Counted from the first letter of the stretch, positions 26,596 through 35,997 are shown. The stretch is 64,000 bases of DNA from Streptomyces pyxinicus (GCF_024753135.1 NZ_JANUGP010000009.1:227817-291816); one strand, 5' to 3'. Numbers and translations are program-made. Notes: a model not told the origin generated them from the letters alone.

Positions 26596-27576
26596 ATGAC
26601 CTGGCTGATCACCGGCGGCGCCGGCTACATCGGGGCGCATGTCGTACGGGCGATGACGGAGGCGGGCGAGCGGGCGGTCGTCTACGACGACCTGTCCACC
26701 GGCCTGGCCGAGCGCGTGCCGGCCGAGGTACCGCTGGTCCGGGGCTCGGTCCTGGACGGCGACCTGGTGGCCCGGACGCTCGCCGGGCACGGGATCACCG
26801 GGGTGGTGCACCTCGCGGCGAAGAAGCAGGTCGGCGAGTCGGTGGAGCGCCCGCTGCACTACTACCGCGAGAACGTCGAGGGCCTGCGGGTGCTGCTGGA
26901 GGCGGTGACGGCGGCGGAGGTCCCGTCCTTCGTGTTCTCCTCGTCGGCCGCCGTCTACGGCATGCCGGACGTGGACCTGGTGACGGAGGAGACGCCCTGC
27001 CGCCCGCTCTCCCCCTACGGCGAGACGAAGCTGGCCGGCGAGTGGCTGGTGCGCGCCACCGGCCGGGCGACGGGCCTGGCCACCGCGTCCCTGCGCTACT
27101 TCAACGTGGCCGGCGCCGCCGCCCCCGAACTGGCCGACACCGGCGTCTTCAACCTCGTCCCGATGGTCTTCGAGCGGCTCACCCAGGGAGCCGCGCCGCG
27201 CATCTTCGGCGACGACTACCCGACCCCGGACGGCACCTGCGTGCGCGACTACATCCACGTGGTCGACCTCGCCGAGGCGCACGTGGCCGTGGCCCGCGCC
27301 CTGGCCTCCGCGCCGGGCACCGACCTGACCCTCGACATCGGCCGCGGCGAGGGCGTCTCCGTCCGCGAGATGATCGACCGCATCGCCGCCGTCACCGGCC
27401 ACACTCGCCCCCCGACCGTCACCCCCCGCCGCCCCGGCGACCCCGCCCGCGTGGTCGCCTCCGCCGCCCGCATCACCACGGAACTGGGCTGGCACGCCAA
27501 GCACGACGTCCAGGACATGATCACCTCGGCCTGGGAGGGCTGGCTGCGCCACCATCCGGGGGCGGCGCGGGACTAG
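26596..27576 (+). CDS. galE: UDP-glucose 4-epimerase
   Basis: 326-residue extended short-chain dehydrogenase. NAD-binding GGAGYIG at 7-13, catalytic Tyr141-XXX-Lys145 (SPYGETK), Ser in FSSSAAVYG at about 115-122, and RYFNVAGA. It interconverts UDP-glucose and UDP-galactose using bound NAD. GAGGAG precedes the ATG by 9 nt. Its place between a GT2 gene and the TagGH exporter suggests supply of UDP-galactose (or UDP-GalNAc) for decoration of the wall polymer, not sugar catabolism: no galT or galK is nearby. Confidence 0.94.
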   Translation: MTWLITGGAGYIGAHVVRAMTEAGERAVVYDDLSTGLAERVPAEVPLVRGSVLDGDLVARTLAGHGITGVVHLAAKKQVGESVERPLHYYRENVEGLRVLLEAVTAAEVPSFVFSSSAAVYGMPDVDLVTEETPCRPLSPYGETKLAGEWLVRATGRATGLATASLRYFNVAGAAAPELADTGVFNLVPMVFERLTQGAAPRIFGDDYPTPDGTCVRDYIHVVDLAEAHVAVARALASAPGTDLTLDIGRGEGVSVREMIDRIAAVTGHTRPPTVTPRRPGDPARVVASAARITTELGWHAKHDVQDMITSAWEGWLRHHPGAARD

Positions 27577-27585
27577 ACGGCGCCC

Positions 27586-28224
27586 TCACAGCGCCCTGAG
27601 GGCCCCCGTCGTCGCGCGGGACAGGCTGGTCAGGTAGCCCTTGGGGAGTCTGGGGGTGCGGGTGACGACCGCGCGCCAGTAGAGGGGGCCGGAGATCAGG
27701 TCGAGGGCGAGGTCGGGGTCGATGCCGGGGCGCAGTTCGCCGCGCTGCTCCGCCGCCGCCACGATTTTGCTGGCCACGCCCTCCTGGCCGTCGCGCAGGG
27801 CCTTCTGGAAGGCCTCGGCGATCTCCGGGTTGCGGGCGGCCTCGGCCTGGAGGTCGGGGATGATCTGCGAGGCGACCGGGTGGCGCAGGGCGCGGGAGGT
27901 GACCTCGTAGAGCAGGCGGAGGTCGCCCTCCAGGGAACCGGTGTCGGGGACCGGGAAGCCCGTCACCGCCATCGCCGAGACGACGTCGAGGACCAGGTGC
28001 AGCTTGGAGCGCCAGCGCCGGTACACCGCCGTCTTGCCGACCCCGGCCCGGCGCGCGATGCCCTCGATGGACATCCGGGCGTAGCCGACGGCGGCCAGTT
28101 CCTCGAAGACCGCCGCCCGGATCGCCTCGGTCACGTCCTCGCGGAGCACGGCGGCCCCGGCCGGGGCCCGGCGGCGCGGACGCGCCGGCTGCGCTGCGGC
28201 GGACTCCTCGGCGTTCGTCGTCAT
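27586..28224 (-). CDS. TetR-family transcriptional regulator
   Basis: 212 residues from ATG 28222-28224 (an in-frame ATG 12 nt upstream is possible). N-terminal helix-turn-helix at about 45-75: MSIEGIARRAGVGKTAVYRRWRSK, the classical TetR recognition text, followed by a TetR_C-type ligand domain with DLISGPLYWRAVVTR near the C-terminus. It is divergent from the tagG-like exporter gene, so autoregulation and control of the exporter are possible. The stop lies 10 bp from the convergent galE stop. The ligand is unknown. Confidence 0.9.
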   Translation of the reverse strand: MTTNAEESAAAQPARPRRRAPAGAAVLREDVTEAIRAAVFEELAAVGYARMSIEGIARRAGVGKTAVYRRWRSKLHLVLDVVSAMAVTGFPVPDTGSLEGDLRLLYEVTSRALRHPVASQIIPDLQAEAARNPEIAEAFQKALRDGQEGVASKIVAAAEQRGELRPGIDPDLALDLISGPLYWRAVVTRTPRLPKGYLTSLSRATTGALRAL

Positions 28225-28406
28225 GCCGACCAGCATAGGGCGTGACGACGGAACGGTTGCGTTCCGACGTCGAATGGGCCTACGCTCCCGTTGCGACGAT
28301 ACGGTCCCGTCCCGACGTAAGAGAACGTGAAGAGAAGCGTAAGGAAACGCCGGACGACGGGCACGGACGACGAGGCACCCCCTCCCCCCGAGCGAAAGCA
28401 GCGGAT

Positions 28407-29321
28407 GTGAGCCAGGTTCTCCACACACCGCCCCCGACCCAGGCGCCGGCCGACGACGACCTCGCGGCCCTGGCGGCCCGGCACGGACTGTCGGTCAGCG
28501 GCGCGCGCCCCACCCTGCCGGAGTACGTCGGCCAGCTGTGGGCCCGGCGCCACTTCATCAGCGCCTTCGCCACCGCCAAGCTGACCGCGCAGTACAGCCA
28601 GGCGAAGCTCGGCCAGGTCTGGCAGGTCATGAACCCGCTGCTGAACGCGGCGGTGTACTACTTCATCTTCGGCGTGCTGCTCAACACCAAGCACAACGTG
28701 CCCGACTACGTGCCCTTCCTGGTCACGGGCGTGTTCATCTGGACGTTCACGCAGAGCTCGATCATGGCCGGCACCCGCGCCATCTCCGGCAACCTCGGCC
28801 TGGTGCGCGCCCTGCACTTCCCGCGCGCCGCCCTGCCGATCTCCTTCGCGCTCCAGCAGCTCCAGCAGCTGCTGTTCTCGATGGCCGCGCTGGTCGTGAT
28901 CCTGCTCGCCTTCGGCGTGCCGGTCGCCGCCTCCTGGCTGCTGGCGGTCCCGGCGCTGGTCCTGCAGTTCACGTTCAACGCCGGCGTCTCGATGATCGTG
29001 GCCCGGATGGGCGCCAAGACCCCGGACATCGCCCAGCTGATGCCGTTCCTGCTGCGCACCTGGATGTACGTGTCCGGCGTGATGTGGAGCATCGACAAGA
29101 TCACCAAGGGCGACGACCTGCCCCACCTGGTCACCCTGCTGCTCCAGCTCAACCCGGCCGCCGTCTACATCGACCTGATGCGCTTCGCGCTGATCGACAG
29201 CTTCCACGCCCACCAGCTGCCCCCGCACGTGTGGGCGGCGGCGACCGGCTGGGCGCTGCTCGCGGGCGTCGGCGGCTTCATCTACTTCTGGAAGGCTGAG
29301 GAGACGTACGGCCGTGGCTGA
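28407..29321 (+). CDS. ABC transporter permease of wall polymer export (TagG-like)
   Basis: 304 residues from the GTG at 28407. Six helices of the ABC-2/TagG type, first amphipathic segment LPEYVGQLWARRHFISAFATAKL then AKLGQVWQVMNPLLNAAVYYFIFGVLL, characteristic of the O-antigen/teichoic acid exporters. With the ATPase encoded immediately downstream (8-bp overlap) it should move an undecaprenyl-linked polymer to the outer face. The upstream gap of 182 bp to the divergent tetR gene contains the promoter. The context of GT2-TagF fusions supports a teichoic acid role over lipopolysaccharide, which this organism lacks. Confidence 0.9.
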   Translation: MSQVLHTPPPTQAPADDDLAALAARHGLSVSGARPTLPEYVGQLWARRHFISAFATAKLTAQYSQAKLGQVWQVMNPLLNAAVYYFIFGVLLNTKHNVPDYVPFLVTGVFIWTFTQSSIMAGTRAISGNLGLVRALHFPRAALPISFALQQLQQLLFSMAALVVILLAFGVPVAASWLLAVPALVLQFTFNAGVSMIVARMGAKTPDIAQLMPFLLRTWMYVSGVMWSIDKITKGDDLPHLVTLLLQLNPAAVYIDLMRFALIDSFHAHQLPPHVWAAATGWALLAGVGGFIYFWKAEETYGRG

Positions 29322-30192
29322 GCACAGCGAGAAGGTCCCCACCGTCGTCGCCGACGGCGTCGACATCGTCTACCGCGTCAACGGCACGGGCGCGGGCCGC
29401 GGCTCCGCCACCGCCGCCCTCAACCGCATCCTGCGCCGCAAGCAGGCCGAGCAGGCGGCCGGGGTGCGCCGGGTGCACGCGGTGAAGAACGTGTCCTTCA
29501 CGGCGTACCGGGGCGAGGCCATCGGGCTCATCGGCACCAACGGCTCCGGCAAGTCGACCCTGCTCAAGGCGGTCGCCGGCCTGCTCCCGGTGGAGAACGG
29601 CCACATCTACACCGACGGCCAGCCCTCCCTGCTCGGCGTCAACGCGGCCCTGATGAACGACCTGACGGGTGAGCGGAACGTCTACCTCGGCGGCCTCGCC
29701 ATGGGCATGTCCCGGGAGCAGGTCAAGGAGCGCTACCAGGACATCGTCGACTTCTCCGGGATCAACGAGAAGGGCGACTTCATCACCCTGCCGATGCGCA
29801 CCTACTCCTCCGGCATGGCGGCCCGGCTGCGGTTCTCCATCGCCGCCGCCAAGGACCACGACGTGCTGCTCATCGACGAGGCCCTGGCCACCGGCGACCG
29901 CTCCTTCCAGAAGCGCTCCGAGGCCCGCATCCGCGAGCTGCGGCAGCACGCGGGCACCGTCTTCCTGGTCAGCCACAACAACAAGTCGATCCGCGACACC
30001 TGCGAACGGGTGCTGTGGCTGGAGCGCGGCGAGCTGCGCATGGACGGGCCGACCGAGGACGTCATGAAGGAGTACGAGGCCTTCACCGGCGACAAGAACG
30101 ACAGGACCGACAAGAAGCCGGCCCCGAAGAAGCCCGCCGCGAAGGCGCCCACGACGCAACCGGACGCCCCGAAAGTGCCTCTTCCTTCCTGA
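29314..30192 (+). CDS. ABC transporter ATPase of wall polymer export (TagH-like)
   Basis: 292 residues from a GTG overlapping the permease gene. Walker A GTNGSGKST at 74-82, signature YSSGMAARLRFS, Walker B VLLIDEAL, switch His in FLVSHNNK. Residues 25-52 carry the extended N-terminal insertion seen in TagH/RfbE-type ATPases. The C-terminal tail is Lys/Pro/Ala-rich and short, without the large extracytoplasmic domain found in some Bacillus TagH proteins. It powers export together with the permease. The polymerase-type gene 30330 follows after 137 bp. Confidence 0.92.
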   Translation: MAEHSEKVPTVVADGVDIVYRVNGTGAGRGSATAALNRILRRKQAEQAAGVRRVHAVKNVSFTAYRGEAIGLIGTNGSGKSTLLKAVAGLLPVENGHIYTDGQPSLLGVNAALMNDLTGERNVYLGGLAMGMSREQVKERYQDIVDFSGINEKGDFITLPMRTYSSGMAARLRFSIAAAKDHDVLLIDEALATGDRSFQKRSEARIRELRQHAGTVFLVSHNNKSIRDTCERVLWLERGELRMDGPTEDVMKEYEAFTGDKNDRTDKKPAPKKPAAKAPTTQPDAPKVPLPS

Positions 30193-30329
30193 GCGCACCC
30201 GTTGCACCCGTTGCACCGTTTGAGGGGGCGGCCGTTACGCCAGACAGGCGCGGTTATCCCTTTCATCCGCTTAATGACTGTATGTTGTGAAGGGTGCCCG
30301 GAGCCTACGAGCCGAAGGAGTCCCCAGCG

Positions 30330-32540
30330 ATGCCCCAGCTCAGCGTGATCGTCTACGGGCCGAACGCACAGGGGCATCTGACCGAGCTGCTGGACTCCCT
30401 GGCCGCCCACCCGCCCGCCGACACCGAGGTGATCGTCGCGGCGGTCGGCGACTGGGCCCGGGAGACGGCCGCGGCGCACGCCCCGGAGGCGGTCGTGGTG
30501 CCGCTGCCGGACGGCACCCGCGACGCGGACGCCCGCGCGGCCGGCGCCGCCCGCGCCACCGGCCGCTGGCTGCACTTCGCGCACGCCAAGGACGGGCTGC
30601 CGCCCGGCGCGCCCCGTCTGATCGCCGAGCGCACCGCCGAACTGGACGCCGCCGCGCCGGAGTCGCCGGTGGACGTCCTCCTCTTCGACCACGTCGGCAC
30701 CACCTGGCAGACCGCCGCCGCCCCCTCCCGCGACGGCCGCCACCTCGCCGCCGTCGGCCGCGAGGCCCGCACCCTGGACCAGGCCGCCGACCTGCTGCGC
30801 ATCGCCCCGCTGCTCGGCAACCGCGCCCTGCGCGCCGACTTCTGGCGCGCCCACGAGCAGCGGCTGAGCGGCGACGACGAGGCGGGCACCGCCCTCGCCG
30901 CGCTGCTGCACGCGAGCCGCGTCGCCTGCCTGAACCAGGTCGCCTACGTCCGGCGCGTGCTGCGCCCCGAGAGCCTGCCGCCGCTCGCCCCCGAGGACCG
31001 GCTCGCCCTCGTCGACCGCTACGAGGCGCTGTTCCCGCTCACCGAGGGCCGCCGCGCGGTGGGCACGGTGCTGTACGACCTGATGGTGCGCGAACTGGTG
31101 CGCGTCTTCGCCCGCGAGAACCTGCCCGACCCGGTGGCCCGCGAGTTCTTCCGCCGCGCTGCCGCCGCCGCGGTCCGCCGGCGCCCCGAGGGACACCAGC
31201 GCCCGGCCGGCCTGGAGGGCGTACGGCACGCCCTGCTGGAGGAGGGCGCCTACGGCAGGTACCGCGCGTTCCAGGCCGCCAACCGCGCCCGGCGCGCCGC
31301 CCGCAAGGCCGTCCGCGCCCGCAAGCGCACCCTGGGCGCCAAGGTCCGCGACCACCAGTACCGGCGCGCCCTCGGCCATCCGGTCGACCCGGACCTCGCC
31401 GTGTTCGCCGCCTACTGGGACCGGGGCGTCGCCTGCAACCCGGCCGCCATCGCCGCCAAGCTCGCCGAACTCGCCCCGGACATCCGCCAGGTGTGGACGG
31501 TGTCGAAGGAGAACGCGGCCCTGCTGCCGCCCGGCACCGACCACGTGGTCCCCGGCACCCGCGCCTACTGGGAGACCCTGGCCCGCGCCAAGTACCTGAC
31601 GAACAACGTCAACTTCCCCAACGCGGTGGTCAAACGGCCCGACGCGATCCACCTCCAGACCCACCACGGCACCCCGCTCAAACGCATGGGCCTGGACCAG
31701 ATGGACCATCCGGCCGCCGCCAAGGGCCTGGACTTCGCCGCGCTGCTGGCCCGCATCGACAAGTGGGACTACAGCGTCAGCGCCAACAGCCACACCACCC
31801 GGATGTGGGAGCGCGCCTACCCGGCCCGCTACGTCTCCCTCGACCACGGCTATCCGCGCAACGACGTCTTCTACACCGCGGGCGCCGCCGAGGTCCGCGC
31901 CGCCCGCGACCGCCTCGGCATCGCGCCGGGCCGCACGGCCGTGCTGTACGCGCCCACCCACCGCGACTACGAGGCCGGCTTCACCCCCCGCCTGGACCTC
32001 GCCGCGTTCGCCGACCGGCTCGGCGAGGACACCGTGCTGCTGGTGCGCGCCCACTACTTCTACGGTGGCGCCGCCTCCCCGCTGACCGGCCTGCGCCGCT
32101 CGGGCCGGATCATCGACGTCTCCTCCTACGACCCCGTCGAGGAACTCTGCCTGGCCGCCGACGCGTTGGTCACGGACTACTCCTCGATCATGTTCGACTA
32201 CGCCAACCTGGACCGGCCGATCGTCGTCTACGCCGACGACTGGGAGACCTACCGCACCACCCGGGGCGTCTACTTCGACCTGCTGGCCGAGCACCCCGGA
32301 CAGGTGGCCCGCACCCAGGAGGAGCTGGCCGACGTCTTCACCTCGGGCGCCTGGCGCGACGAGAGCGCGGCCAAGGCGCGGTCCGCGTTCCGGCGCCGGT
32401 TCTGCGAGTACGACGACGGCCGCGCCGCCGAGCGCGTCGTACGGCGGGTGTTCCTCGGCGAGCCCGAGGCGGCGCTGCCCCCGGTACTGCCGGTCGAGGA
32501 CCGCACCCCCGCCCCGAGCCCCGAGGAGGCCACGGCATGA
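30330..32540 (+). CDS. TagF-like polyol-phosphate polymerase with degenerate GT2 domain, copy 4
   Basis: 736 residues; ATG 30330 has GAAGGAG 9 nt upstream, preferred over 30294. The N-terminal third keeps the GT-A length and outline, but the metal motif is gone: where paralogues have LDSDD this protein has AHAKD (84-88), and the VDD motif is replaced by VAAVGDWA. The TagF-like half is fully canonical: QTHHGTPLKRMG with His446, YAPTHRDYEAGFTP, RAHYF with His575, TDYSSIMFDYANLDRPIVVYADDWETYR. It follows the TagGH exporter and is the likely main polymerase; from memory it corresponds to SCO2997, a TagF homologue linked to sporulation in S. coelicolor. The next gene overlaps by ATGA. Confidence 0.89.
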   Translation: MPQLSVIVYGPNAQGHLTELLDSLAAHPPADTEVIVAAVGDWARETAAAHAPEAVVVPLPDGTRDADARAAGAARATGRWLHFAHAKDGLPPGAPRLIAERTAELDAAAPESPVDVLLFDHVGTTWQTAAAPSRDGRHLAAVGREARTLDQAADLLRIAPLLGNRALRADFWRAHEQRLSGDDEAGTALAALLHASRVACLNQVAYVRRVLRPESLPPLAPEDRLALVDRYEALFPLTEGRRAVGTVLYDLMVRELVRVFARENLPDPVAREFFRRAAAAAVRRRPEGHQRPAGLEGVRHALLEEGAYGRYRAFQAANRARRAARKAVRARKRTLGAKVRDHQYRRALGHPVDPDLAVFAAYWDRGVACNPAAIAAKLAELAPDIRQVWTVSKENAALLPPGTDHVVPGTRAYWETLARAKYLTNNVNFPNAVVKRPDAIHLQTHHGTPLKRMGLDQMDHPAAAKGLDFAALLARIDKWDYSVSANSHTTRMWERAYPARYVSLDHGYPRNDVFYTAGAAEVRAARDRLGIAPGRTAVLYAPTHRDYEAGFTPRLDLAAFADRLGEDTVLLVRAHYFYGGAASPLTGLRRSGRIIDVSSYDPVEELCLAADALVTDYSSIMFDYANLDRPIVVYADDWETYRTTRGVYFDLLAEHPGQVARTQEELADVFTSGAWRDESAAKARSAFRRRFCEYDDGRAAERVVRRVFLGEPEAALPPVLPVEDRTPAPSPEEATA

Positions 32541-34201
32541 CGACCCCCGACGTCACCGTCACGGTCATCGTCTTCAACGACGCGGCCCGCCTCCCGCGCG
32601 CGGTCGCCTCGCTGCGCGCGCAGACCCACGGCAACATCGAGATCGTCATCAGCGACGACCACTCCACCGACGACACCCCCGCCGTGGCCCGGCGGCTGGC
32701 CGCGCAGGACCACCGCGTCCGCTACCTCCGGCTGCCGGAGAACAGCGGCGGGTGCAGCGCCCCGCGCAACCGGGCCGTCGAGATCGCCCGGGCGCCGTAC
32801 CTGATGTTCCTCGACAGCGACGACGAACTCCCGCCCCGCGCGGTCGAGTCGCTGCTCGCGGCCCACCGGGAACGCGAGGTCGACTTCACCATGGGCGCGG
32901 TACGGCGGGTACGGGTGGACAACGGACGCCGCTCGACCTGGATGCCGCACCTGGTCGCCGAGCGCCGCACCCTGGAGGGCATCGAGGCCGACCCCCGGCT
33001 GCTGTTCGAGCACCTGTCCACGAGCAAGATGTACGCGCGCGCCTTCCTGGACCGGCACGGCCTGCGCTTCCCCGAGGGCATCCACTACGAGGACCAGCTC
33101 TTCTCGGCGCAGGCCTACTGCCTGGCCGAGGCGTTCACCATCATCCCGGACCCGGTGTACGTCTGGTACATCGAGCCGTTCGCGGCGGCGGACGCGGCGT
33201 CCATCTCCAACCAGCGGCACAAGATCTCCAACGTGCGCGACCGGGTGCACGTCCAGCGGCTGATCGACGACTTCCTGGTGAGCAGCGGGCACGCGGGGCT
33301 CCGGGAGGACAAGGACTACAAGTTCCTCAAGCACGACTTCCGGATGTACGCGGGCGACCTGCCGTACCGGGACGAGGACTGGCTGCGCGCCTTCGCCGAG
33401 ACCGTGAACCCGTACCTGGACACGCTGGCCCCCGGCGCCTACGCCCGGCTGCCGCGCCCGGAGCGGGTGGTGCTCCAACTGGTGCGCGAGGGGCGGCTGG
33501 ACGACGCCCGGCTGGCGGCGCGCGGCCTCGGGCACGGGGTGGCGCCCCGGCAGGTCACCGCCGACGGGACAGGGGTGCCGTACTGGGGCGACAAGGTGCC
33601 CGACTCCGAGCCGGGCCGTCGCGAACTGGCCCTTAACGACCTGGAGTTGGACACCCGCCCGTTCCCCAGCGCGCAGTTCCGGCACGAGATCACGGCGCTG
33701 ACCCCGGGGCCGGGCGCGACGCTCACCCTGGCCGTGCGCACCTACGACCCCGGGCTGCGGCTCCCGGTGGGCCCGCAGCGGGCCGGTCTGCTGCTGGCCC
33801 CCGGCGGGCGCCGGATGACGGTGCCCTTCCGGCTCGACCCGGTCCGCCCCGGCGTCTTCGAGGGCACGGTCCGCCTCGACCTGGCCGCCGCCCCGCTCCC
33901 CCTCCAGGGCTTCCAGGGCGTACGGCACCCGATGGTCCGCCTCCAGCAGCAGGGCCTGAGCCACTCGGGCCTGCTGCTGGCCCCGCCGGCCTTCCCGGCC
34001 CGCACGGCCCGCGTCCCCTACCGCTCCGGCACGGCCCCGCACGAGGTGACGATCGAACCGGAGGGCCGCAACCCCGGCCGCCTCCAGATCCGCTGGCGCC
34101 CGGTCGGCGTGACGGCCCGCGTGGTACGGCCCGTGGTCCGCACGGTGGCCCGCCCTCGCGTCCGCAAGGCCGTGAAACTGGTCGGAAGCCTGCTGCGCTG
34201 A
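32537..34201 (+). CDS. GT2 glycosyltransferase with C-terminal beta-rich region, second copy
   Basis: 554 residues, coupled to the TagF-like gene by a 4-bp ATGA overlap. GT-A domain: VTVTVIVFNDAARLPRAVAS, SDDHSTDDT, NSGGCSAPRN, DSDD at 93-96, HYEDQLFSAQAY. A helical linker and a C-terminal beta region follow, with shared spacing to the gene at 24925 (DGTGVPYWGDKVP here, DGVPVWSDDVPEV there). This indicates a paralogous pair with TarS-like architecture. Intact GT-A next to a polymerase with a dead GT-A suggests this protein supplies the glycosylation step in trans. The last 110 bp are tandemly duplicated downstream. Confidence 0.84.
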   Translation: MTTPDVTVTVIVFNDAARLPRAVASLRAQTHGNIEIVISDDHSTDDTPAVARRLAAQDHRVRYLRLPENSGGCSAPRNRAVEIARAPYLMFLDSDDELPPRAVESLLAAHREREVDFTMGAVRRVRVDNGRRSTWMPHLVAERRTLEGIEADPRLLFEHLSTSKMYARAFLDRHGLRFPEGIHYEDQLFSAQAYCLAEAFTIIPDPVYVWYIEPFAAADAASISNQRHKISNVRDRVHVQRLIDDFLVSSGHAGLREDKDYKFLKHDFRMYAGDLPYRDEDWLRAFAETVNPYLDTLAPGAYARLPRPERVVLQLVREGRLDDARLAARGLGHGVAPRQVTADGTGVPYWGDKVPDSEPGRRELALNDLELDTRPFPSAQFRHEITALTPGPGATLTLAVRTYDPGLRLPVGPQRAGLLLAPGGRRMTVPFRLDPVRPGVFEGTVRLDLAAAPLPLQGFQGVRHPMVRLQQQGLSHSGLLLAPPAFPARTARVPYRSGTAPHEVTIEPEGRNPGRLQIRWRPVGVTARVVRPVVRTVARPRVRKAVKLVGSLLR

Positions 34202-34450
34202 GCCCGGACGCGCCCGCCGCTCAGCGCACCACCCGGTACAGGACCTGGCCCCGGGACCAGCCGTCACGACCGACTGGCGCCCGGTGGGCGTGTCCGCCCG
34301 CGGACAGGGCCCGAGGCACGCACGGTCGCCCGCCCGCGCATCCGCAAGGCGGTGGAACCGGCGGCAAGCCTGCTCACGCCGAACCCGCACGCCCGCCGCT
34401 CAGCGCACCACCCGGTACAGCACCTGGCCCCCGGGACCGCCCGTCACCTT
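34091..34450. repeat. 180-bp tandem duplication across two convergent gene ends
   Basis: The segment 34091-34270 (3' end of the GT2 gene, its stop, and a remnant of the neighbour's C-terminus) is repeated at 34271-34450 with about three quarters identity by eye. The remnant at 34220-34242 still reads VLYRVVR-stop on the minus strand, exactly like the true C-terminus of the membrane protein at 34400. The intervening copy of the GT2 end has lost its frame. The 198 bp between the genes are therefore duplication debris, with no gene. Confidence 0.88.
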
Positions 34451-35920
34451 CCGCAGCCCGGGTCGTCCGGCCAGGTCCCGGGGGCCGACGACCCAGCGCA
34501 CGCCGTACTCCCGGACGATCCCCTGCCGCTCGGCCGTGCTCGTGCCCGCCGCGAAGTACCGGATCACCGCCGTCTTTCGGGCCCCGGCAGCGGGCAGGAA
34601 CACGTCCGGATAGCCGGGCGCCACGGTGTACGGCCCGTACGCCGGGATCTGCCGGGCGGCGCCGGTGCGGGCCAGCACGACGTCGCCGTACCGCACTCCC
34701 GCGCGCATGATCCACCGGTAACCGACCCACGGCGTCCGGTACTTCGCCGCGACGGCGCCCGGCAGCGCGTCCCGCCCCGTCACGTAGCCCAGCGTCCCGG
34801 CCTGCGTCCACGCGCCCACCAGCAGCGCGGCCCCGAGCGCGCACGCCCACCCGGCCCGCACCGCCCGCCGCCCCGCCGAGACGCACTCCAGCGCGGCGGC
34901 CAGCTGGGCCGGGATCAGCGCGGCGGGCAGCGCGCGGCCCCACGAGTAGTGCCCGGTGAGGCCGCCCGCGGCGAACACCAGCGCGCCCAGCGCGAAGAAC
35001 AGCACCAGGACGTCCCGGTGGTCCCGGCGCCACCGGGGCACCAGCGCGGCCACCCCGAGCAGCACCAGTCCGAAGCGGGCCGCGAGGTGCGTGTAGAGCG
35101 GCCGGTGGATGACCTCCAGGTCGGCGCCCGCGGAGAAGAGGGCGAAGAAGTCGTAGTACGGCCACAGCCACAGGACCGCCAGGCCGAGGGCGAGGGCGCC
35201 GGCGAGCCGGGGCAGCGGGGCGCGGTCCGGGCGGGCCGCGAGCACCGTCGCCAGGGCGCCCAGCGAGGCCACGACGCCGGTGAACTGGTGGCACAGCAGG
35301 ATCGCCGCCCACCACGCGCCGAGCCCGAGCCACACCGCCCACCCGGCGCCCCCGCGCACCGCTCGCGTCAGCGAGGCCCAGAAGTGGAAGGCGAGCCCGA
35401 GCGCGAACACGCTCGGGTACGACACCGTCAGCGCCAGGGAGTTGAGGCCGAGGAAGCCGCTCCACTCGAACAGCAGCGGGCCCCAGAGGAAGAGCAGGCT
35501 CAGGAAGGCGAGGGCGGGCGCGGCGCGGTGCGGGCTCAGGGTGCGGACGTACCGCCACACCCCGGTGGCCAGCAGGCCGAGCCCCGCCAGCGCGGCGACC
35601 CGCAGCACCACGAACACCGACCAGCCGGTCAGCCGGGCCAGGCAGCCGAGGACCAGCATCCACGGCGAGTAGTAGGGGCTCGGGGTGTCGGCGTCGACCA
35701 GCGGATTGCCGGGGTGGAGCAGATCGTGCCGCAGCCGCTGCACGGTCGCCGCGTGCATGCCGAGGTCGCCCGCCCAGGGCAGCCGGACCACGACGAGGAG
35801 CAGCAGCACCAGGACCAGTGCGGCGGCGACGCCCGGGAGCCGGCGGCCGGCCCGCGCGGTGCCCGTCGGCGGCACGGCCCGGCTCACCGGCTCGGTGTCG
35901 GACGGCGCGGCGTGCATCAC
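34400..35920 (-). CDS. polytopic membrane protein, probable membrane glycosyltransferase of unknown family
   Basis: 506 residues from GTG 35920 (ATG directly after it at 35917). About ten to eleven hydrophobic segments: the first at about 30-48, followed by RLPWAGDLGMHAATVQRLRHDLLHPGNPLVDADTPSPYYSPWM, a loop resembling the catalytic first loop of GT-C enzymes. The C-terminal 120 residues are soluble and likely extracytoplasmic (YGPYTVAPGYPDVFLPAAGARKTAVIRYF). I do not recognise a named family. The location at the end of the wall-polymer block suggests transfer of a lipid-linked sugar. It is convergent with the GT2 gene. Confidence 0.7.
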   Translation of the reverse strand: MMHAAPSDTEPVSRAVPPTGTARAGRRLPGVAAALVLVLLLLVVVRLPWAGDLGMHAATVQRLRHDLLHPGNPLVDADTPSPYYSPWMLVLGCLARLTGWSVFVVLRVAALAGLGLLATGVWRYVRTLSPHRAAPALAFLSLLFLWGPLLFEWSGFLGLNSLALTVSYPSVFALGLAFHFWASLTRAVRGGAGWAVWLGLGAWWAAILLCHQFTGVVASLGALATVLAARPDRAPLPRLAGALALGLAVLWLWPYYDFFALFSAGADLEVIHRPLYTHLAARFGLVLLGVAALVPRWRRDHRDVLVLFFALGALVFAAGGLTGHYSWGRALPAALIPAQLAAALECVSAGRRAVRAGWACALGAALLVGAWTQAGTLGYVTGRDALPGAVAAKYRTPWVGYRWIMRAGVRYGDVVLARTGAARQIPAYGPYTVAPGYPDVFLPAAGARKTAVIRYFAAGTSTAERQGIVREYGVRWVVGPRDLAGRPGLRKVTGGPGGQVLYRVVR

Positions 35921-35997
35921 ACCGCAGACCCTATCCGAAAGCCACTGATGGGAAGGAAAAGGGGCATTTGCATGCGCCGTTCGGGCCCGGTGTACGT

